Assembly: GCF_963693435.1 (NCBI RefSeq)
Contig: NZ_OY856306.1
Coordinates: 992,001-1,056,000 of the forward strand
DNA length: 64,000 nt
Origin: Pasteurella atlantica
GTDB lineage: Bacteria > Pseudomonadota > Gammaproteobacteria > Enterobacterales > Pasteurellaceae
Direction of reading: 5' to 3'
Positions 11,155 to 19,928 of the stretch are shown here, piece after piece. The notes under the pieces were generated by a model. That model ran no database searches, was not told the origin of the DNA, and saw nothing but the letters and a program-made list of their open reading frames with translations. Position numbers and translations under genes: made by a program. Each line of letters begins with the position of its first letter. Within the stretch, counting starts at the first letter, position 1.

Positions 11155-12822
11155 ATGAAAAACCCCTATTTTATTTGGAAATTTAGCTCTCTTCTTATTA
11201 CCACAATGGTTTTGCTACCTTTGGTTGCTATTGTTTATAACTCCTTTGATGGTGAGATCGATAACCTAATTCACTTATGGAATACCACACTGGGAATTTA
11301 TGTGGTTAATTCTGGTTTATTAGTGCTTGGAACGGTAGGGTTTGCACTTTTTTTTGCTCTTCCCTCTGCTTGGATTGTTTCCAGTTACCAATTTAAAGGT
11401 AAACAAAGTTTACAATGGCTTCTGTGTTTGCCTCTTGCTATTCCAGCGTATTTAAGTGCGTATATTTATACGGATTTATTAGATTATTCAGGTGAAATTC
11501 AAACCCTATTGCGAGATATTTTTGGTTGGCAAAATGCTCAGGATTATTGGTTTCCACAAGCGAGAACAATGTATGGGGCGTGTTTTATTTTAGCTCTTGT
11601 GTTGTATCCTTATATTTTTTTAGTGGTACGAGTAGCACTGCTTGAGCAGTCTGAAAACTTATTACAAAGCGCTAAAATTTTAGGGGCAAAAAATTTACGT
11701 TTATTTACAAAAGTGACTTTTCCTCTTATTCGTTCAGCAATTGTGGTAGGAATAAGTTTAGTTGCAATGGAAACCTTAGGGGATTTTGGCACTGTTTCTT
11801 ATTTTGCTGTTTCCACTTTAACCACCGCCATTTATGATTCTTGGTTAGGTTTTGGTGATTTTGGTACGGCAAGTCGTATTGCTGTATTTATGTTATTTAT
11901 TATTTTTTTACTGATTTCAGTAGAAAATTACAGTCGCCGTAAACAAAAAATTTATCAACGTGGTTATGAACAAAAAGTGCATCAAAAACAGTTGCGTGGT
12001 AAAGGGTTATTTTTTGCTTATTTATGGTGTGGTTCATTGCTAAGCCTTGCTTTTTTTATTCCTTTTGGACGTTTACTTTATTGGTCATTTCATTATTTTG
12101 AGCAGTCTTGGAACTCAGGCTTTTTAGAATTTGCAAAAAATAGTTTACAAGTATCCGCTATCGCTTCGATAATTGCGATTATATTGGCATTAATTTTACA
12201 TTTTACTGCACGGTTTTCACAAAGAACCCCTGTTGAACAGAATTTATCTCGATTATCATTACAAGTGTCCTCAATGGGCTATGCGATTTCTGGTACAGTC
12301 TTGGCGATAGGGTTATTGTCAGTTTTAAATTTGGCGGATCATAAATTGCATTGGTTACTCAAATTATTAGATCTTCCCCCTGTTGGATTAATTTTTTCAG
12401 GGTCGATTTTTGCGTTAATTATTGCTTATGTCATCCGATTTTTAGCAATGGCAATTGGGAGTATCGATAACTCCCTAAGTAAAATCTCACCATCCTTAGA
12501 TATGGCAAGCCAAACAATGGGTAAAAATGGCATAAAAATGCTCACAAAAGTGCATTTCCCCCTTATATCAAAGGGCATTATTACTGCAGGTTTAATGGTG
12601 TTTATTGAGTGTATGAAAGAGCTTAATGCTTCACTATTATTACGTCCTTTTAACTTTGAAACCCTTGCCACTTATTTGTTTAATTTAACTTCAACAGAGC
12701 AACTGGAAGAAGCAGCACTGTCTGCAGTAATTTTGGTCATTATTGGTATCATTCCCGTTATTTGGCTAACTCGTTCCCTTATTTCACAATCACAAAAAGA
12801 GCATCACAATGACATTACTTGA
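11155..12822 (+). CDS. Fe3+-type ABC transporter, fused permease (FbpB/AfuB-like)
   Basis: Encodes 555 residues with about twelve hydrophobic helices in two homologous halves, the layout of FbpB/HitB/AfuB/SfuB permeases that import ferric iron across the inner membrane. Each half has an EAA-type loop that docks on the ATPase: LLQSAKILGAKNLRLFTKVTFPL (about 168-190) and LDMASQTMGKNGIKMLTKVHFPL (about 447-469). It overlaps the ATPase gene by 14 bases. No periplasmic binding protein gene is adjacent, which is unusual. ThiP-type thiamine permeases are similar; length and the ATPase partner favour the ferric family. Confidence 0.82.
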   Translation: MKNPYFIWKFSSLLITTMVLLPLVAIVYNSFDGEIDNLIHLWNTTLGIYVVNSGLLVLGTVGFALFFALPSAWIVSSYQFKGKQSLQWLLCLPLAIPAYLSAYIYTDLLDYSGEIQTLLRDIFGWQNAQDYWFPQARTMYGACFILALVLYPYIFLVVRVALLEQSENLLQSAKILGAKNLRLFTKVTFPLIRSAIVVGISLVAMETLGDFGTVSYFAVSTLTTAIYDSWLGFGDFGTASRIAVFMLFIIFLLISVENYSRRKQKIYQRGYEQKVHQKQLRGKGLFFAYLWCGSLLSLAFFIPFGRLLYWSFHYFEQSWNSGFLEFAKNSLQVSAIASIIAIILALILHFTARFSQRTPVEQNLSRLSLQVSSMGYAISGTVLAIGLLSVLNLADHKLHWLLKLLDLPPVGLIFSGSIFALIIAYVIRFLAMAIGSIDNSLSKISPSLDMASQTMGKNGIKMLTKVHFPLISKGIITAGLMVFIECMKELNASLLLRPFNFETLATYLFNLTSTEQLEEAALSAVILVIIGIIPVIWLTRSLISQSQKEHHNDIT

Positions 12823-13822
12823 TATTCAACAACTTAGCTATCAATTTGGTACAACAGAAGTATTAAAAAACTTAGATTTACAAGTGGAAGAAAATGAGAT
12901 TATTTGTTTGCTTGGTGCAAGTGGCTGTGGAAAAACAACGCTTTTAAAAGCCATTGCAGGTTTACTGGAAATTAAGCAAGGCACTATTACTCTTGCCAAT
13001 CAAAATTTGAATACTGTTGCGGTGGAAAATCGACAAATTGGCTTTATTTTTCAAGATTATGCACTTTTTCCACATTTAACGGTAGCTGAAAATATTCAAT
13101 TTGGATTAAGCAAACTTTCCAAAAAAGAGCAACAATTTGCTACTGAGCGAGTGTTAGAAACCGTTAAATTACAAGGTTTTGAACAACGTTATCCTTACGA
13201 GTTATCAGGCGGACAACAACAGCGAGTGGCAATTGCTCGTTCATTAGTGTGTAATCCTAAATTACTGTTACTTGATGAACCTTTTTCCAATATTGATACC
13301 CAAACTCGTTATGAGATGATTGATGAAATTAAAGCGATTTTAAAAACTCAAAATGTCCCCGCTATTTTTGTGACTCACAGTAAAGAAGAGGCTTTTGCTT
13401 TTGCGGATCGAATTGCGATTATGGATCAAGGAAAAATCGTACAATATGAAACACCAACAACCCTTTATAGTAAGCCCCATAATAAGTTTGTGGCGGATTT
13501 TTTAGGTGAAACGAATTATTTAGATTGTGAAGTGATAGATGAACATCACTTAAATACCATTTTAGATAAACACTATTTTGATAAAATTACTTATCTAAAA
13601 GGAAAGTATCAATGGCTTGTTCGCCCTGAACAAATTGCGATAAATCTTAATTCTCAAGGCAAAGGGAAAGTGATTAAAAAATTATTTCTAGGGCAACAAT
13701 ATCGCTATAATATTGCAATAAATGAGTTACATCTTACCGCTTACCACCGTCAAGATATCCCTATTGGAACAATGGTTGATATTGGGGTTATTTGTGATGA
13801 GGTCGTGTTGTTGAACTTTTAA
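12809..13822 (+). CDS. Fe3+-type ABC transporter ATP-binding protein (FbpC/AfuC-like)
   Basis: Encodes 337 residues. Walker A is GASGCGKTT (about 36-44), the Q-loop is FIFQDYALFPHLTV, the signature is LSGGQQQRVAIARSL and Walker B is LLLLDEPFSNID with the switch His in VTHSKEEA. A C-terminal extension of about 100 residues (from 240) is a TOBE-type regulatory domain (VRPEQIAI), as in FbpC and PotA relatives. It overlaps the permease gene and ends in a strong terminator, so the two genes form a closed operon. The substrate is inferred from family resemblance only. Confidence 0.85.
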   Translation: MTLLDIQQLSYQFGTTEVLKNLDLQVEENEIICLLGASGCGKTTLLKAIAGLLEIKQGTITLANQNLNTVAVENRQIGFIFQDYALFPHLTVAENIQFGLSKLSKKEQQFATERVLETVKLQGFEQRYPYELSGGQQQRVAIARSLVCNPKLLLLDEPFSNIDTQTRYEMIDEIKAILKTQNVPAIFVTHSKEEAFAFADRIAIMDQGKIVQYETPTTLYSKPHNKFVADFLGETNYLDCEVIDEHHLNTILDKHYFDKITYLKGKYQWLVRPEQIAINLNSQGKGKVIKKLFLGQQYRYNIAINELHLTAYHRQDIPIGTMVDIGVICDEVVLLNF

Positions 13823-13831
13823 AAATAAACA

Positions 13832-13857
13832 AAAGGGGAGTTTTGTTCCCCTTTCAT
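13832..13857 (+). terminator. Terminator after the iron-type ABC operon
   Basis: Perfect 8-bp stem AAAGGGGA (13832-13839) with TCCCCTTT (13847-13854) around a seven-base loop, followed by a T-rich tract, ten bases after the ATPase stop. Confidence 0.85.
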
Positions 13858-13894
13858 TTATACTAAGATTTGTAAATCTAGGCTTTTTTAAATT

Positions 13895-14119
13895 AGTCAA
13901 TATCAAAAAAACACTCCTATAGCTTCACCTTGGTGTAACGGTAGAATAGAACGCTTAAACCAATGATTAAAACGTATTATATTGAAAGTTATTTTACGTT
14001 AAACAGCTTTTTAACGCAGTGTAAATTTTGGTACAACAACCAACGCTCTCACCAAAATTTAAAGGGGAAAAATGCCAAATGACGTTTGGTCTCAAAATAA
14101 CAAATACAGGCATAAATAA
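13895..14119 (+). pseudogene. Decayed transposase C-terminus (DDE integrase-core type)
   Basis: Three overlapping frames together read as the end of an rve-type transposase: CNGRIERLNQ then an in-frame TGA, next YYIESYFTLNSFLTQCKFWYNNQRSHQNL, and after another shift KMPNDVWSQ. The motifs NGRIERLN, WYNNQRxHQxLxGK and (T)PxxVW are typical of the last part of IS3/IS481-like integrase cores. At least two frameshifts and a stop make it non-functional. The rest of 13860-14293 holds one uptake signal (near 14120) and a short hairpin CTGTCC/GGACAG around 14213-14231. Confidence 0.65.
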
Positions 14120-14293
14120 GCGGTATGATTTAAATAAAAATTTGCAAATTTAAACTGTCCGTAAAAAACAGGCAGATTTAGATTGAAAATTACTCAATTA
14201 TGGTTAAATAAAAAGCTGTCCGTAGTGTGGACAGGACACCGCTATATTTGTACCTAATAAGATGTTGTTGGCATTTTTATTAGATTCTAAATA

Positions 14294-15151
14294 CTATCTT
14301 GCTCTAATTAACCCCTCTTGCTGTACACTTGCCAGTAATTTCCCCTGTTGATCAAAAACCTGTCCTTTTGTTAAACCTCGTCCACCAAAGGCATTATTTG
14401 TTTCTAAGGCGTATAACGTCCAGTTATTAAGATTAAAATCACGATGAAACCAGATACCATGATCTAAAGTTGCAAATTGCATTCCTTGTTGCATTATGCC
14501 TTTTTCGTGTGGATGTAACGCCGTTGGTAAACAGTGGAAATCTGAAAAATAAGTAAATAAACATTGTTGTAAACGTTGATTTTGTGCTTCTATTTCGTCA
14601 TTGGTTTTAAACCATACAAATTGCTTAGGTGGAAGTTTTACACCACTAAAAGGATCATTTGCATATTTAATCCTAACTTCAAAAGGACGCTCTGCTTGAA
14701 ATTTTTCTTTTAAGTGAGTAGGTAAAAGTTCTGCCATTGATTTAATTAATTCATTTTCTGAATAATAATCAGTCGGTTCTGCCACTTCTGGCATTACACT
14801 TTGATGATCAAACCCCTGCTCTTTAAGCTGAAATGAAGCAGTTATTCGACAAAGTAAAGTATTCTTTTGTTTCGCTAATACACTCACAGAAGTAAAACTC
14901 TTCCCCTCTCGCAATATTTCTGTTTCATAAATAATTGGTGAATGGATATCTCCTGCATTAATGAAATAACAATGAAAAGAGTGCAAAATTCTTTCTAATT
15001 CAACTTGTTGCATTGCTGCAAACAATCCTTGTGCCATTATTTGCCCGCCAAACACTTTTGGTAATCCTAAATCTTCTACTTCGCCTTGAAATTGATGACT
15101 ACCAAGCTTTTTTAACGTTAATAATTCGATTAATTTTTGTAATGCTTTCAT
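14294..15151 (-). CDS. tesB: Acyl-CoA thioesterase II
   Basis: Encodes 285 residues, the length of E. coli TesB, a double hot-dog-fold enzyme that hydrolyses acyl-CoA esters. Family signatures are FQGEVEDLGLPKVFGGQIMAQGLFAA at the N-terminus, HSFHCYFINAGD in the first hot-dog, and ATLDHGIWFHR with NNWTLYALETNNAFGGRGLTKGQVFDQQG at the C-terminus. It is a single-gene unit facing the riboflavin genes and bordered downstream by the transposase scar. Confidence 0.95.
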   Translation of the reverse strand: MKALQKLIELLTLKKLGSHQFQGEVEDLGLPKVFGGQIMAQGLFAAMQQVELERILHSFHCYFINAGDIHSPIIYETEILREGKSFTSVSVLAKQKNTLLCRITASFQLKEQGFDHQSVMPEVAEPTDYYSENELIKSMAELLPTHLKEKFQAERPFEVRIKYANDPFSGVKLPPKQFVWFKTNDEIEAQNQRLQQCLFTYFSDFHCLPTALHPHEKGIMQQGMQFATLDHGIWFHRDFNLNNWTLYALETNNAFGGRGLTKGQVFDQQGKLLASVQQEGLIRAR

Positions 15152-15252
15152 TATTTATCCTTGTGTATTAATTATTTTTTAAACTGTTTATTTCTGTCAT
15201 AGTAACAAATATAGTGAACACATTCTATCTTGATATATTAACAACATAATTA

Positions 15253-15281
15253 TTGACTTTTTAACAAAATACTCCCAAAAT
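15253..15281 (+). promoter_or_regulatory. Putative promoter of the first FMN riboswitch
   Basis: TTGACT (15253-15258), 17 bases and CAAAAT (15276-15281) lie directly upstream of the aptamer, so transcription would start about ten bases before its P1 stem. The copy of the riboswitch before ribD lacks this TTGACT box. Confidence 0.5.
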
Positions 15282-15296
15282 TAGCACATATTTAAT

Positions 15297-15408
15297 CTTC
15301 AGGGCAGGGTGAAATTCCCGATCGGTGGTTATAGTCCACGAGCGGAAGCGAAAGCGGATGCAGGAATAAGTGAAATTCTTATACCGACAGTTAAAGTCTG
15401 GATGGAAG
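15297..15408 (+). ncRNA. FMN riboswitch (RFN element), copy 1
   Basis: The conserved RFN core is present: AGGGCAGGGTGAAATTCCC at 15301, CGGTGGT, AGTCCACGAGCG, AGCGGATGCAGGA, CCGACAGTTAAAGTCTGGATG. CTTC (15297-15300) and GAAG (15405-15408) close stem P1. The element controls the transporter gene that starts 259 bases downstream. By established knowledge FMN binding turns the downstream genes off; the two hairpins that follow show that this copy works at least partly by transcription termination. Confidence 0.97.
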
Positions 15409-15432
15409 AAGAAAAACAAATAGAAATTAATG

Positions 15433-15506
15433 CACTTGAGTTCTCTCAAGTGTTTTTCTGTATGCTTTCTAATGCCTTGAGATCTTAGGATTTCAGGGCA
15501 TTTTTA
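15433..15506 (+). terminator. Expression platform of FMN riboswitch copy 1
   Basis: Two hairpins follow the aptamer. The first is CACTTGAG (15433-15440) with CTCAAGTG (15445-15452) followed by TTTTT. The second is TGCCTTGA (15473-15480) with TCAGGGCA (15493-15500), one G-U pair, also followed by TTTTT. TCTCAAG (15444-15450) can instead pair with CTTGAGA (15476-15482), which would break both hairpins, so it is a possible antiterminator. Confidence 0.7.
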
Positions 15507-15666
15507 TTTTTCTTAACTTTTATCAATTGTTTTTATAAAGCAATGGGTAAAAGCGAAGAAGAATAGTATCTGCTATCCCTCGCCCATAAACCGATTAAAT
15601 TAAAAACTGACATTTTTAGGTTATGGTAAAAACCATAAAAAATTTATCTTCATATAAGGAATAATT

Positions 15667-16539
15667 ATGAAAAGCAGTAATTCTTTACTCGGCGGGCTAT
15701 TTATGGTTCTAGCAGGTCTTCTTTTTGCTATCACAAATACCAGTGTACAATATTTAAGTGCAACCATTGATCCCTCTGCTATCGCTTTTTTCCAATATGC
15801 GTTAGCCTTTATTTTTATTATTCCTTTTCTAGGAATAAGAGGAAGTAAAAAAGCCATAAATTCCAAGCACCGACTATTGCATTTTGTACGAGTAGCATTT
15901 TCTGTCTTTGGGGTGCAACTTTGGACTTATGGACTGGCTTATGTACCAATTTGGCAAGCTATTGCGTTAGTAATGCTTTCGCCTCTTTTTACTACTATTG
16001 GGTCTGGTTTATTCCTAAAAGAAAATGTGAGTAAAATCCGCTATATTGCAACCTTAATTGGTTTATTAGGTGGCTTTATTATTCTTTCCCCTTGGTCTGA
16101 TGATTTTAATATTTATGCGTTCTTACCTATTGCAGCGGCAGTATTTTGGTCATTTGCTTCACTTATTACTAAATATACCTCAAAAGATGATAACCCTATT
16201 ACTATCGTGGCTTATTTATTGGTGTTATTACTACCAGTAAATTACCTATTTGGTTATTCTCATATTTTAATGCCGAGTGATTTATCCACTTGGGGAATTT
16301 TGATTTTATTAGGTGCGGTGACTGCAATGGCACAATTTGCTATTGCGAAATCCTATAATCTTGCAGATGCTTCTTTTGTACAACCTTTTGATCATTTAAA
16401 ACTACCATTTAATGTATTAGCTGGTTGGTTAGTGTTTGGCTATCTTCCACCAGGAGAATTATGGATTGGTGCATTATTGATTATCTTTGCTGTTACAATG
16501 GTTTCTCGTGTTGAGAAAAATAAAAAAATGCAAGAGTAA
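15667..16539 (+). CDS. ribN: EamA-family transporter, probable riboflavin importer RibN
   Basis: Encodes 290 residues with about ten hydrophobic helices in two EamA repeats (drug/metabolite transporter superfamily), for example LGGLFMVLAGLLFAITNTSVQYLS at the N-terminus and the second repeat from about residue 150. The function is inferred from context: an FMN riboswitch lies directly upstream and the riboflavin synthesis operon directly downstream, which is the arrangement of RibN riboflavin importers known in Vibrio and Rhizobium. Sequence alone would only give a DMT permease. The start has SD TAAGGA eight bases upstream. Confidence 0.75.
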   Translation: MKSSNSLLGGLFMVLAGLLFAITNTSVQYLSATIDPSAIAFFQYALAFIFIIPFLGIRGSKKAINSKHRLLHFVRVAFSVFGVQLWTYGLAYVPIWQAIALVMLSPLFTTIGSGLFLKENVSKIRYIATLIGLLGGFIILSPWSDDFNIYAFLPIAAAVFWSFASLITKYTSKDDNPITIVAYLLVLLLPVNYLFGYSHILMPSDLSTWGILILLGAVTAMAQFAIAKSYNLADASFVQPFDHLKLPFNVLAGWLVFGYLPPGELWIGALLIIFAVTMVSRVEKNKKMQE

Positions 16540-16579
16540 TAACAAATAAGTTTTAAACTAAAATTAGTACATATTTAAT

Positions 16580-16691
16580 CTTCAGGGCAGGGTGAAATTC
16601 CCGATCGGTGGTGACAGTCCACGAGCGGAGGCGAAAGCGGATGCAGGAATAAGTGAAATTCTTATACCGACAGTTAAAGTCTGGATGGAAG
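16580..16691 (+). ncRNA. FMN riboswitch (RFN element), copy 2
   Basis: Nearly identical to copy 1 with a constant offset of 1283 bases and no gap in the aptamer; P1 is CTTC (16580-16583) with GAAG (16688-16691). Only a few substitutions are seen in the aptamer, mainly in the variable P3-P4 region (GGTGACAGTCC against GGTTATAGTCC, and GGAGGCG against GGAAGCG). It controls ribD, 174 bases downstream. It starts 41 bases after the ribN stop, so it can be transcribed by read-through from ribN as well as from any own promoter. Confidence 0.97.
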
Positions 16692-16715
16692 AAGAAAAAC
16701 AGATAGAAATAAATA

Positions 16716-16788
16716 CACTTGAGTTTTCTTAAGTGCTTTTCTGTGTGCTTTCTAATGCCTTGAGATCTCTGGATTTCAAGGCTTTTTT
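16716..16788 (+). terminator. Expression platform of FMN riboswitch copy 2
   Basis: Same layout as copy 1. The first hairpin is CACTTGAG (16716-16723) with CTTAAGTG (16728-16735), with one wobble pair. The second is a perfect GCCTTGA (16757-16763) with TCAAGGC (16776-16782) followed by six T. TCTTAAG against CTTGAGA again gives an alternative pairing that excludes both. Confidence 0.7.
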
Positions 16789-16864
16789 ATTTTTATTGTT
16801 AGTTCTAAATAACGATAAAATAAAAATAATTTCTGTCTGCTCTCCACTTATAAGAATAAACACA

Positions 16865-17956
16865 ATGACACATTTAGATTATATGAAAAAAGCCATTGAA
16901 TTGGCAGAGCGTGGACGAGGTTGGACAAATCCAAATCCTCTTGTAGGTTGTATAATTGTAAAAAACAATCACATTATTGCAGAGGGTTATCACGAAAAAT
17001 ATGGTGAATGGCACGCTGAACGTAATGCCATTTTAAATTGTACTAAAGATCTATCTGGAGCCACTGCTTACGTCACCCTTGAACCCTGTTGTCATTTTGG
17101 TCATACACCACCTTGCTGTGATCTATTAATCGAAAAAGGAATCAATACTGTTGTGATAGGTTCAAGTGATCCTAACCCTTTAGTGGCTGGAAAGGGAATT
17201 AAAAAACTACGAGAAGCAGGGATTGAAGTCATTGAAAATATAATGAAAGCACAGTGTGATGAGTTAAATTCTATTTTCTTTCATTATATTCAAACCAAAC
17301 GTCCCTATGTATTATTGAAATATGCAATGACCGTAGATGGAAAAATTGCCACTATTACAGGTGATTCTAAATGGATTACTGGAGAAATAGCACGCCATCA
17401 GGTGCAACAAACTCGTCATCAATATAGTGCCATTATGGTAGGTGTAGATACCATTTTAGCCGATAATCCAATGTTAAATTGCCGTTTAGAAAATACCAAA
17501 CAACCTGTACGGATAGTATGCGATAGTCAATTGCGTACACCATTAACCAGTAAATTAGTACAAACCGCTCCACAATTTCCCACCATCATTGCTACCCTTA
17601 GTACTGATTTAAAACGTCATCAACAATATCAAGAGCTGGGTGTAGAGATTATTACGGTTTCCGCAGATAAAAATAAGCGGTGTGATTTAAATGTCATTTT
17701 GCAAATTTTAGGTCATAGAGGGATTGACAGTGTGTTGTTAGAAGGAGGTTCAAATTTAAATTTTAGTGCCTTACAAATGGGTATAGTCGATTTAATTCAT
17801 TGTTATATTGCCCCCAAATTAATTGGTGGTAAAACAGCAAAAACCCCAATTGGTGGTAAAGGCGTGGTGTCTTTAAGTGATGCCACACAATTAAAATTAA
17901 CAAAAACAGAAATGTTTGGCGAAGATATACGCTTAACCTTTGAGGTGAAAAAATAA
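16865..17956 (+). CDS. ribD: Bifunctional riboflavin deaminase/reductase RibD
   Basis: Encodes 363 residues from ATG 16865. The frame is open back to 16733, but that part lies inside the riboswitch terminator, and family proteins start next to YMKKAIELAERGRG. The N-terminal deaminase domain has the zinc site HAERNAI and PCCHFGHTPPCC. The C-terminal reductase domain from about 145 shows RPYVLLKYAMTVDGKIAT and LLEGGSNLN. The enzyme does the second and third steps from the GTP product. It contains an internal uptake signal near 17675. The stop overlaps the ribE start by one base. Confidence 0.96.
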   Translation: MTHLDYMKKAIELAERGRGWTNPNPLVGCIIVKNNHIIAEGYHEKYGEWHAERNAILNCTKDLSGATAYVTLEPCCHFGHTPPCCDLLIEKGINTVVIGSSDPNPLVAGKGIKKLREAGIEVIENIMKAQCDELNSIFFHYIQTKRPYVLLKYAMTVDGKIATITGDSKWITGEIARHQVQQTRHQYSAIMVGVDTILADNPMLNCRLENTKQPVRIVCDSQLRTPLTSKLVQTAPQFPTIIATLSTDLKRHQQYQELGVEIITVSADKNKRCDLNVILQILGHRGIDSVLLEGGSNLNFSALQMGIVDLIHCYIAPKLIGGKTAKTPIGGKGVVSLSDATQLKLTKTEMFGEDIRLTFEVKK

Positions 17957-18594
17957 TGTTTACAGGAATTATTGAAGAAGTCGGTAAAGTAGCTCAAATT
18001 CACACAAAAGGACAATTTGCACAATTAAAAATTACCGCAAATACCCTGTTCAATGACATACACTTAGGCGACAGTATTGCGGTTAATGGTGTATGTTTAA
18101 CAGTCACAGAATTTAGTACTAATCATTTTTGTGCAGATGTGATGGAGGAAACCCTAAAGCGTACTTCATTAGGCGAATTACAACCTAATAGCCCTGTCAA
18201 TTTAGAAAGAGCAATGATAGTCAATGGTCGTTTTGGCGGGCATATTGTTTCAGGACATATTGATGGCACAGGTGTAATTCATCACATTACTAGTGGTAAC
18301 AATTGTACTTATTATCAAATTAAAACATCTCCAAAATTAATGCGTTATATTATTGAAAAAGGCTCAATTACTATTGATGGTATTAGCCTAACCATAATAG
18401 ATTGTGATGATACAACTTTTAGCCTATCTGTTATTCCTCACACTATTTCTCACACTAATTTAGCAACAAAACAACGAGGAAGTATTGTCAATATAGAGAA
18501 TGATATTATCGGTAAATATGTCGAAAAATTGCTCTTATCACAAACTACTCAACGTAATATAACCGAAGACTTTATGGAAAAAGTTGGATTTTAA
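17956..18594 (+). CDS. ribE: Riboflavin synthase alpha subunit
   Basis: Encodes 212 residues with the two tandem lumazine-binding barrels of riboflavin synthase, which dismutates two lumazines to riboflavin. Repeat 1 starts [12 protein letters not shown] and contains [13 protein letters not shown]; repeat 2 contains [12 protein letters not shown] and [13 protein letters not shown]. Also called ribC in E. coli. It is translationally coupled to ribD (TAATG) and lies 13 bases before ribBA. Confidence 0.96.
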   Translation: MFTGIIEEVGKVAQIHTKGQFAQLKITANTLFNDIHLGDSIAVNGVCLTVTEFSTNHFCADVMEETLKRTSLGELQPNSPVNLERAMIVNGRFGGHIVSGHIDGTGVIHHITSGNNCTYYQIKTSPKLMRYIIEKGSITIDGISLTIIDCDDTTFSLSVIPHTISHTNLATKQRGSIVNIENDIIGKYVEKLLLSQTTQRNITEDFMEKVGF

Positions 18595-18607
18595 AAAAAG
18601 GAAAAAA

Positions 18608-19807
18608 ATGTTTCAATTTTCAAGTGTTAAAAATGCATTAAACGCAATTGCTCGTGGTGAAATTATTTTAGTAACAGATGATGAAGATCGTGAAAATGAA
18701 GGTGATCTCATCTGTGCTGCTGAATTTGCTACCCCTGAAAATATCAATTTTATGGCAACATACGGCAAAGGTTTAATTTGTATGCCAATTTCACAACAAA
18801 TTGCCGATAAATTAATGCTCACACCAATGGTAACAAATAATACGGATAATCACGAAACAGCCTTTACAGAAAGTATTGATCATATTGATACGGAAACAGG
18901 AATTTCTGCTTATGAACGTTCAGTTACTGCTTTAAAACTAGTAGAAGATACTGCAAAAGCAAGTGATTTTCGCCGTCCCGGACATCTGTTTCCATTAGTT
19001 GCAAAAAATGGTGGAGTGCTAAGACGTAATGGTCACACTGAGGCGACAGTTGATCTGGTTCGTTTAGCAGGTTTAAAAGAAGCAGGATTATGTTGTGAAA
19101 TTATGGCAGAAAATGGCACGATGATGCAAATGCCAGAACTACAAGCCTTTGCAACTAAACATAATATGCCATTTATTACCATTGCTCAGCTACAAGCCTA
19201 TCGTCGCAAGCACGACAATTTAATTGAACGTATTTCTATAGTAGAAATGCCAACTAAATATGGCAATTTTATCGCTCACAGTTTTGTAGAAAAACTAACG
19301 GGCAAAGAGCATATCGCTTTGGTAAAAGGTGAAATTGATAGCAACCAAGACATATTATGTCGTATTCATTCAGAATGTTTAACAGGTGATGCTTTTGGTT
19401 CACTACGTTGTGATTGCGGGCAGCAATTCTCTCAAGCAATGGCTCAAATTGAAAAAGAAGGGCAAGGCATACTACTCTATCTCCGCCAAGAAGGACGTGG
19501 AATTGGATTAGTCAATAAGTTACGGGCTTATGAGTTACAAGACAAAGGGATGGATACGGTTGAAGCCAATTTAGCATTAGGCTTCAAAGATGATGAGCGT
19601 GAATACTATATTGCTGCACAAATTTTAAAATCACTTGATGTAAAAGACATCCGCTTATTAACCAATAACCCTAAAAAGATCAAAGAATTAACACAATTTG
19701 GTCTTAATATTACTAAACGTGAAGCCATTCAAATCGAACCCACAGAGTATGATTTAAATTATTTAAAAGTTAAACAAACTAAAATGCAGCATTTGTTTAA
19801 TTTATAA
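18608..19807 (+). CDS. ribBA: Fused DHBP synthase / GTP cyclohydrolase II (RibBA)
   Basis: Encodes 399 residues from ATG 18608, chosen because AAAAGGAAAAAA precedes it and [14 protein letters not shown] matches the family; the frame opens 24 bases earlier. The first 200 residues are 3,4-dihydroxy-2-butanone-4-phosphate synthase ([39 protein letters not shown]). From about 210 it is GTP cyclohydrolase II with zinc ligands in [17 protein letters not shown] and RQEGRGIGL. It makes both precursors entering the pathway. The fusion is usual in Actinobacillus-type ribGBAH operons. Confidence 0.96.
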   Translation: MFQFSSVKNALNAIARGEIILVTDDEDRENEGDLICAAEFATPENINFMATYGKGLICMPISQQIADKLMLTPMVTNNTDNHETAFTESIDHIDTETGISAYERSVTALKLVEDTAKASDFRRPGHLFPLVAKNGGVLRRNGHTEATVDLVRLAGLKEAGLCCEIMAENGTMMQMPELQAFATKHNMPFITIAQLQAYRRKHDNLIERISIVEMPTKYGNFIAHSFVEKLTGKEHIALVKGEIDSNQDILCRIHSECLTGDAFGSLRCDCGQQFSQAMAQIEKEGQGILLYLRQEGRGIGLVNKLRAYELQDKGMDTVEANLALGFKDDEREYYIAAQILKSLDVKDIRLLTNNPKKIKELTQFGLNITKREAIQIEPTEYDLNYLKVKQTKMQHLFNL

Positions 19808-19828
19808 ATGGTAGAGGTATCTCTATCC

Positions 19829-19881
19829 AAGCGGTAAGATCTTTATCAAAATTTACTAAATTTTGAAAAAATGTACCGCTT
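19829..19881. repeat. Inverted uptake signal pair between ribBA and ribH
   Basis: AAGCGGTA (19829-19836) faces TACCGCTT (19874-19881), with AAAATTTACTAAATTTT between them. It can form a stem-loop and may partly terminate or process the rib transcript before ribH. Both arms match the uptake-signal core. Confidence 0.7.
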
Positions 19882-19928
19882 AACGCTCAACAATTTTTAT
19901 TACATTTATAACCAAAAAGGATTTTAAA

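Noticed and set aside
15261-15449. Minus-strand open frame over the first FMN riboswitch
   Set aside because: It is the complement of a conserved structured RNA; no sign of coding.
16733-16864. N-terminal extension of RibD by 44 codons
   Set aside because: This stretch is the terminator region of riboswitch copy 2 and has no similarity to RibD; the start at 16865 matches the family.
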